Below, one piece after another: positions 59,852-64,000 of a DNA stretch of 64,000 nt; position 1 is the first letter of the stretch; each line of letters begins with the position of its first letter. The DNA is from Oceanobacter sp. (GTDB taxonomy: Bacteria; Pseudomonadota; Gammaproteobacteria; Pseudomonadales; Oceanobacteraceae). Both the position numbers and the translations under genes were made by a program. The notes beneath the pieces were generated by a model. The model ran no database searches. It had not been told where the DNA came from and worked only from the letters and a program-made list of their open reading frames with translations. The stretch lies in the NCBI GenBank assembly GCA_002733645.1, contig NVWL01000051.1:1-64000 (forward strand), read 5' to 3'.

Positions 59852-62800
59852 TCAGAACCTTACCCGAAAGCCCGCAACCACCGTCAATCGCGGTGCCGCG
59901 ACGTCAGTCGCCGAGTCATATCGCTTGTCGATCAGGTTCAGCAGGGACAGGTTGATCGCCAGCCGCCGGTCGAGGGGCTCCCATTCGAGCTTGGCATCAA
60001 CCAGCGTGACATTTTCGACCGGCAGACCCAGGTCATCGCTCTGTCCGCCGATATAGCTGCCTGATAATATCGCTTTTAGCCGGACCGGTGCGGGCACGCT
60101 CCAGACAATCGATGCGCGGCCGAAATGGCCCGGTACAAACGGTAACTGATCCCCGGCCTCGTAGACGCACGCAAAGCTGAAACCCAGACCAGCCGTCGCG
60201 CAGCCATAGCTCGGTCCGATCGCCTGACTGACATTGTCACCGGAAACGAACGCGCCTTTGATCGCGCTGTCGGTATAGGCGTAAGCGGCGCGCAGTCCGA
60301 CATTGCCGCCGAGCCAGAAATTGGCCTGGGCGCTGAGCCGTTTGACCGACACCGGAAAGCCGGTGATGTTGACCGGCAGATCGGGAATCGCATATTGAAC
60401 AGCCTCCAGATCCTGATCCTGATATTCGACCGTGGTGAACAGGCGATCGGACCATTCGGCATCCCAGCGCATGATCAGACTGTCGCCCCGGCTCTGCCGG
60501 AAACTGGGGGCCGAATTGGGCTGCAGGCCGACGATTGCGACCGGACGGAAGCTGAAGTCGAAGAGACCCCGGCTCTGGCGGATGAAGGCAGCACGCAGCC
60601 ATTGGCCCTCTATGGGTTCGTAGGATGCACCAAGACGCCAGTTGAGCAGCGCATCGGAAAATCCGTCCACGTCGCGCGCGACGCCTTCCACTTGTCCCTG
60701 CAAGACCAGTGCTTCCGTCGGATGGTAGCGCAGATCGAGATAGGCTCGGGCGTCGGTGGTTCGAAATTCTATGTCTGTCGCTGGCCCGACCGGTGCGACC
60801 ATGTTCTGAGTGAAATCATAGTCCGCGCTAAACAGATTGGTGCGAATATCACTCCATTCCGCTCCTATCCGAACATCCAGCGGACCAACGCCCTTGGCAT
60901 AATTGGCGCTGAGATAGGTGAAAGTGTCTCGGTCACGGGAGAATTGGTCGGAAAACGGGAGGACACTGCTATTGTCGAGGGTGACGACGTTCATCTGCGA
61001 ACTGCCAAAGCCGGCGCCAACGGTCAGCTGGTCGCGATAGCCAAATTCGTGATTATATAGTCCGAACAGGAAGTTCCGGTCCTGCTCGCGTTCTTCTTCC
61101 AGCTCAAAGCTGTTGCCGACGCCAGCAAGAATGTTCGTTTCGGACAGACCTTTGTCATGGTTCAATTCGGCATTGAGCACCAGGCTGTCCGACGGCGTCA
61201 GCTCCAGGCCGACATAGCTGCTCAAAAACCAGCTATCGCCGCCGCGCCGCCGCGAGAACGGGCTGAGGTCGGGACGGCGGCGATTATCGGCAATATCCTT
61301 GTAATTGCCGCGCAGCCAGACGGCGGTGGGCAGGGGCGTATCAAAGATCGTGTCCAAGCCGGCGCTGACCGTTTTTTGGTTGCGCAGTTTCTCGTCCAGC
61401 AAGGAAACGCCCAGATTGGGTTCGACAAAATTGCCATTATCGAAGCGCAAGCGTCGCTTGGAACTCGCCACACTCAGTGGATCAAGAGCAACACCTTGCA
61501 GGAAACTGGACAGGCGGTCGAAATTTTCCGCTTGCTGGGCGTTGTAGCTGCCATCCGGATTGCGAATCAGAAACGGGCCAGGGGTCTGGTTGATCGCCTG
61601 GTCGAAATAGCTGGAGGGGGTGAAGCTGTCGAACACGCGGTCGGCGTAATAGCGGCCCCAGCCTTCGAGATCGAGAAAGCGGAATGCCTGGGACACAAGG
61701 CTGCCGGTTTCCCGGTTCTCTGACAGGTTCACATATTCTCCGCCACGCGCGCGATACCGGTCCAAAGCTTCGCGGGCATTTCTGATCGCATCGTCGGCGG
61801 CAAAATCATGCAGAGCGACGCCGGTGCGGGCGAGGGGAATTGCCGGGTTATACGGGTCGAGCCGGTCGGCGGTATCGAGCTGCTGCTCAGCGAGGCCGGG
61901 TTCACCCAGTTCGTGCTGCACTTGCGCCAGGCCAAGAAAGCCCAGTCCGTAATCCGGATTATGGGCCGATGCGGCAAGCGAAGCGGCGAGCGCCTCATCC
62001 TGGCGGTCCTTGCGCCGCCAATATTGCGCCAATGCGTTGCCAGCCAGGGCATTGCCCGGATCCATTTCCAGGGCCTTGTCGATCTCTAGCTTGGCAGCAG
62101 CCAGCTTGTTCTGTTCGAGCAATATCTCGGCTCGCATGCTGACCAGTTCCGCATCATAGGGCCGGGCCGCCAGCGCCTGGGTCACAAGTTGATCCGCTTC
62201 CTTGAGCCCGCCAATGGCCATCCAGTTTTTCGCCTGCGCTTTCTGGGCGAGAAAATTATCCGGATCGCGGGCCAATATCGGCTGGATGATGTCGCGGGCC
62301 GCCTTTGGGCTGCCGCGATAATCGCGCAGCAAATCGGCGGCACCAATGGCGAGCGTATCATTTGCCGGAAACCTGTCGCGCGCGCTGGCAATGGTCGCGA
62401 TTGCAGCGTCAGTCTCGCCCAGCAATGCTTCGACATCTGCCTTGGTTTGATAGAGCGCAGCAGCGTCTGGAAACGCTGTGAGCCCCTTGTCCGCGATCTG
62501 TTTTGCGGTTTGCAAGTCACCGTCATAGGCGGCGATCAGACTTCGCGCGATATAGCTTTCCGCTGTGGAGGTTTGAATGGGCAGAGCAGGGGTCTCGCCA
62601 AGCTGCACCGCTGCGATATAGCGACCATAAGCACCGGTGGCCCGGTCTGCGGGATTGTCGGATTGTGCGAGGGCGTCAAACAGACGCGCAGCCGTTTCCC
62701 AGTCTCCTTCTGCGCCCGCTTGCCGCGCCCTGATAAAGGCGTCGCTCTCGTTACCCAGCACGTCCAGTCCGCTGGCCAGGTTGACAAAATAGAGCATCTG

Positions 62801-63415
62801 CTCGCGTCCGGTCGGATTGACCAACACGGTCCGCGTTGGGGCCTGACCGCGCAAGGCTGTTGCTGCTTGTCCGGCGGTGACGGTCAGTGATCCTGCTTCG
62901 TTGGACAGTTCGACGGTTCCGGAAAAGACCTGCAACTGACTGGAATCCTCATCCGCGGTAATCGCCCATTCCGTGCCCCGGATAGCCGCTGTTGCGGAGG
63001 GTGTTACAATCGACAGATTGCTCCGGTTGCGCGGGCTCCGGCCCCAGGCCCGGCCGCGCTGCAGAGACAGGGTTGATCGCCCGCCTCTGCTGATCTGTCG
63101 TACCGCCATTACCGAATTGCGGCCCAGGCGTACCTGGGTGCCGTCGACAAATACAATCGCCAGCGTGCCCGCAGCATTGGTACGCAAGATATCACCAGCC
63201 TTCAGATCTTGCTGGACCACCGCCCGTTGCCAGGTCCTGCGAGGGAGCAAAGTCGCCTGCTCGCCCCCTTTGGCGGCAGCGATCTTTCCCGAAAGAGGGG
63301 TAGGCCGTTTTAGAAGTTGCGCGTGGGCCACCGTCGGCACAGCGAATGGCACCAGCAACGCGATCCAAAAGAATGTCAGAATTCTTTGCGGCTTCACGGT
63401 CTGCTTTCCCCCCAA
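59852..63415 (-). CDS. FecR-TPR-outer-membrane beta-barrel fusion protein
   Basis: The 1187-aa protein has a signal peptide ending AHA near residue 33 and a periplasmic FecR domain at about 70-200 (LKAGDILRTNAAGTLAIVFV, SRGGRSTLSLQRG, TPSATAAIRGTEWAI). An array of TPR-like repeats at about 225-560 follows (repeating A-x-x-A-L-x-x-D-P-x-N motifs such as ALEMDPGNALAGNALAQY). The last 550 residues are rich in alternating Tyr/aromatic strands and end with the terminal Phe (VVAGFRVRF) of an outer-membrane barrel. No TonB box or plug is evident. It lies in an operon with the CHASE2 cyclase. Secretion, sensing or porin function is unproven. Confidence 0.85.
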   Translation of the reverse strand: MGGKQTVKPQRILTFFWIALLVPFAVPTVAHAQLLKRPTPLSGKIAAAKGGEQATLLPRRTWQRAVVQQDLKAGDILRTNAAGTLAIVFVDGTQVRLGRNSVMAVRQISRGGRSTLSLQRGRAWGRSPRNRSNLSIVTPSATAAIRGTEWAITADEDSSQLQVFSGTVELSNEAGSLTVTAGQAATALRGQAPTRTVLVNPTGREQMLYFVNLASGLDVLGNESDAFIRARQAGAEGDWETAARLFDALAQSDNPADRATGAYGRYIAAVQLGETPALPIQTSTAESYIARSLIAAYDGDLQTAKQIADKGLTAFPDAAALYQTKADVEALLGETDAAIATIASARDRFPANDTLAIGAADLLRDYRGSPKAARDIIQPILARDPDNFLAQKAQAKNWMAIGGLKEADQLVTQALAARPYDAELVSMRAEILLEQNKLAAAKLEIDKALEMDPGNALAGNALAQYWRRKDRQDEALAASLAASAHNPDYGLGFLGLAQVQHELGEPGLAEQQLDTADRLDPYNPAIPLARTGVALHDFAADDAIRNAREALDRYRARGGEYVNLSENRETGSLVSQAFRFLDLEGWGRYYADRVFDSFTPSSYFDQAINQTPGPFLIRNPDGSYNAQQAENFDRLSSFLQGVALDPLSVASSKRRLRFDNGNFVEPNLGVSLLDEKLRNQKTVSAGLDTIFDTPLPTAVWLRGNYKDIADNRRRPDLSPFSRRRGGDSWFLSSYVGLELTPSDSLVLNAELNHDKGLSETNILAGVGNSFELEEEREQDRNFLFGLYNHEFGYRDQLTVGAGFGSSQMNVVTLDNSSVLPFSDQFSRDRDTFTYLSANYAKGVGPLDVRIGAEWSDIRTNLFSADYDFTQNMVAPVGPATDIEFRTTDARAYLDLRYHPTEALVLQGQVEGVARDVDGFSDALLNWRLGASYEPIEGQWLRAAFIRQSRGLFDFSFRPVAIVGLQPNSAPSFRQSRGDSLIMRWDAEWSDRLFTTVEYQDQDLEAVQYAIPDLPVNITGFPVSVKRLSAQANFWLGGNVGLRAAYAYTDSAIKGAFVSGDNVSQAIGPSYGCATAGLGFSFACVYEAGDQLPFVPGHFGRASIVWSVPAPVRLKAILSGSYIGGQSDDLGLPVENVTLVDAKLEWEPLDRRLAINLSLLNLIDKRYDSATDVAAPRLTVVAGFRVRF

Positions 63416-63666
63416 ACCAACGAATGTCCGCGACCCTTGACCATATTACATGCAATTTGCAACGTTCGAGTCCGCTGACGGCACAAAATGGACCGTTTAG
63501 CGGGGGGCTGCTCCTCGGATGTTCCCTTCATCCCGATCCGAAAAGCCGCAATCCGACTCCGGTATCTCCGCCTATATCGAAAAGTTATACCGTCCCTATG
63601 GTATATGATACTGCCATGCGCGGCAAATATCCTAACAAGGGTCGAACTCCAATAACGGTTGGCGCT
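63416..63666. other. Divergent intergenic region between the FecR fusion and the DgcN-like gene
   Basis: About 250 bp without a supported gene. A perfect short palindrome TGCAATTTGCA at 63451-63461 lies 36-46 bp before the FecR-fusion start and could be an operator. An in-frame ATG at 63616 would extend the downstream gene by 17 residues. A TATATGATA stretch near 63602-63610 is a promoter-like element for the rightward gene. Confidence 0.45.
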
Positions 63667-64000
63667 ATGATAGAATCTCCTTATTTACTTTATCTGGGAT
63701 CCACATCGGATCCCTTATCGATCAAGACCTCTCGCGGGATCGCGATGTTTCGTCCGGACGATTGCGTTGGCGAATTCGTACACGAAGGCAGCGGCCTGAC
63801 GCTTGGCCTGCCTCACATGGGCTTTCGGCAGGCGGTGGCAGCGGGTGCGAAAACACTGGTGCTGGGTGTTGCAAGCGCGGGCGGCGTGCTCACTGATGAG
63901 TTGATAGCCGATGCGGAAGCGGCGCTGAACGCCGGGCTGGACATTGCGTCAGGATTGCACGGACGGCTGCGCGATATCCCGAAGCTTGCGGACCTCGCGA
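63667..64000 (+). CDS. dgcN: DgcN-like N-acetyltransferase (DUF1611), 5' part, cut by window end
   Basis: An open frame from ATG 63667 runs off the window end (111 codons seen). The N-terminus SPYLLYLGSTSDPLSIKTS, then FRPDDCVGEF, LGLPHMGFRQAVAAGAKTLVL and GVASAGGVLTDELIADAEAAL match the DUF1611/DgcN family, whose member DgcN acts with DgcA in D-glutamate use in marine bacteria. The next gene, outside the window, is often a dipeptide epimerase. Function is assigned by family only; an in-frame ATG at 63616 is an alternative start. Confidence 0.75.
   Translation, partial: MIESPYLLYLGSTSDPLSIKTSRGIAMFRPDDCVGEFVHEGSGLTLGLPHMGFRQAVAAGAKTLVLGVASAGGVLTDELIADAEAALNAGLDIASGLHGRLRDIPKLADLA

Overview
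The window is a chromosomal segment of an aerobic anoxygenic phototrophic alphaproteobacterium. Gene order and protein style point to Sphingomonadales (Erythrobacter / Citromicrobium / Sphingorhabdus type); this is inferred from gene order and motifs, not from a marker gene. The core is an almost complete photosynthesis gene cluster (PGC) from bchI (17794) to bciA (58003).

Left flank (1-17500). An IS5-family transposase remnant is cut by the window edge. Next come three acyl-CoA/aldehyde metabolism genes on the minus strand: a CaiB-type CoA-transferase, a coniferyl-aldehyde-dehydrogenase-like enzyme and a CitE-like lyase. A surface-polysaccharide block follows: O-antigen ligase, wecC, wecB, manC, manA and ugd, which supply ManNAcA, GDP-mannose and UDP-glucuronate precursors. 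Then there is a divergent LD-carboxypeptidase / Mpl-like Mur ligase pair (peptidoglycan recycling). A lower-GC stretch holds a double-PilZ protein, a possible small gene before it, remnant-like membrane coding, and a membrane-anchored PAS protein without an output domain.

PGC (17794-58003). Operons: bchI-bchD-bchO plus a small membrane ORF (+); crtD-crtC (-) divergent from crtF (+); bchC-bchX-bchY-bchZ, a 47-codon mini-ORF, then pufB-pufA-pufL-pufM (+), closed by a strong terminator. On the minus strand are ppaA, ppsR, bchG, a PucC-family transporter, bchP, tspO and an 85-aa membrane ORF. The + strand then carries bchF-bchN-bchB-bchH-bchL-bchM-lhaA-puhA-puhB-puhC-orf98-acsF-puhE-hemA. A bidirectional terminator separates hemA from a c-type cytochrome gene, a DUF3422 gene and bciA (8-vinyl reductase) on the minus strand. 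Many neighbours overlap by 1-4 nt (ATGA, GTGA, TAATG), implying translational coupling. Mg-protoporphyrin cyclisation is by O2-dependent AcsF only. No bchE, bchJ, pufC, puc, crtA, crtI, crtB or crtE is in the window, so early carotenoid genes must lie elsewhere. TGT-N12-ACA motifs of the PpsR/CrtJ type lie before bchC (two, perfect) and bchG (one, perfect), with degenerate versions at bchF/ppaA and crtD/crtF. An FNR-like palindrome precedes the cytochrome gene.

Right flank (58055-64000). An operon encodes a very large FecR-TPR-outer-membrane-barrel fusion followed directly by a CHASE2-adenylate/guanylate cyclase. The window ends inside a DgcN-like (DUF1611) gene on the + strand.

Most worth a second look: the small ORFs at 21433-21606, 30292-30435, 51556-51852 and 32840-33097, the long C-terminal tail on the LH1 beta subunit, the membrane-anchored cytochrome with its FNR-like site, and the FecR-TPR-barrel / CHASE2-cyclase pair.
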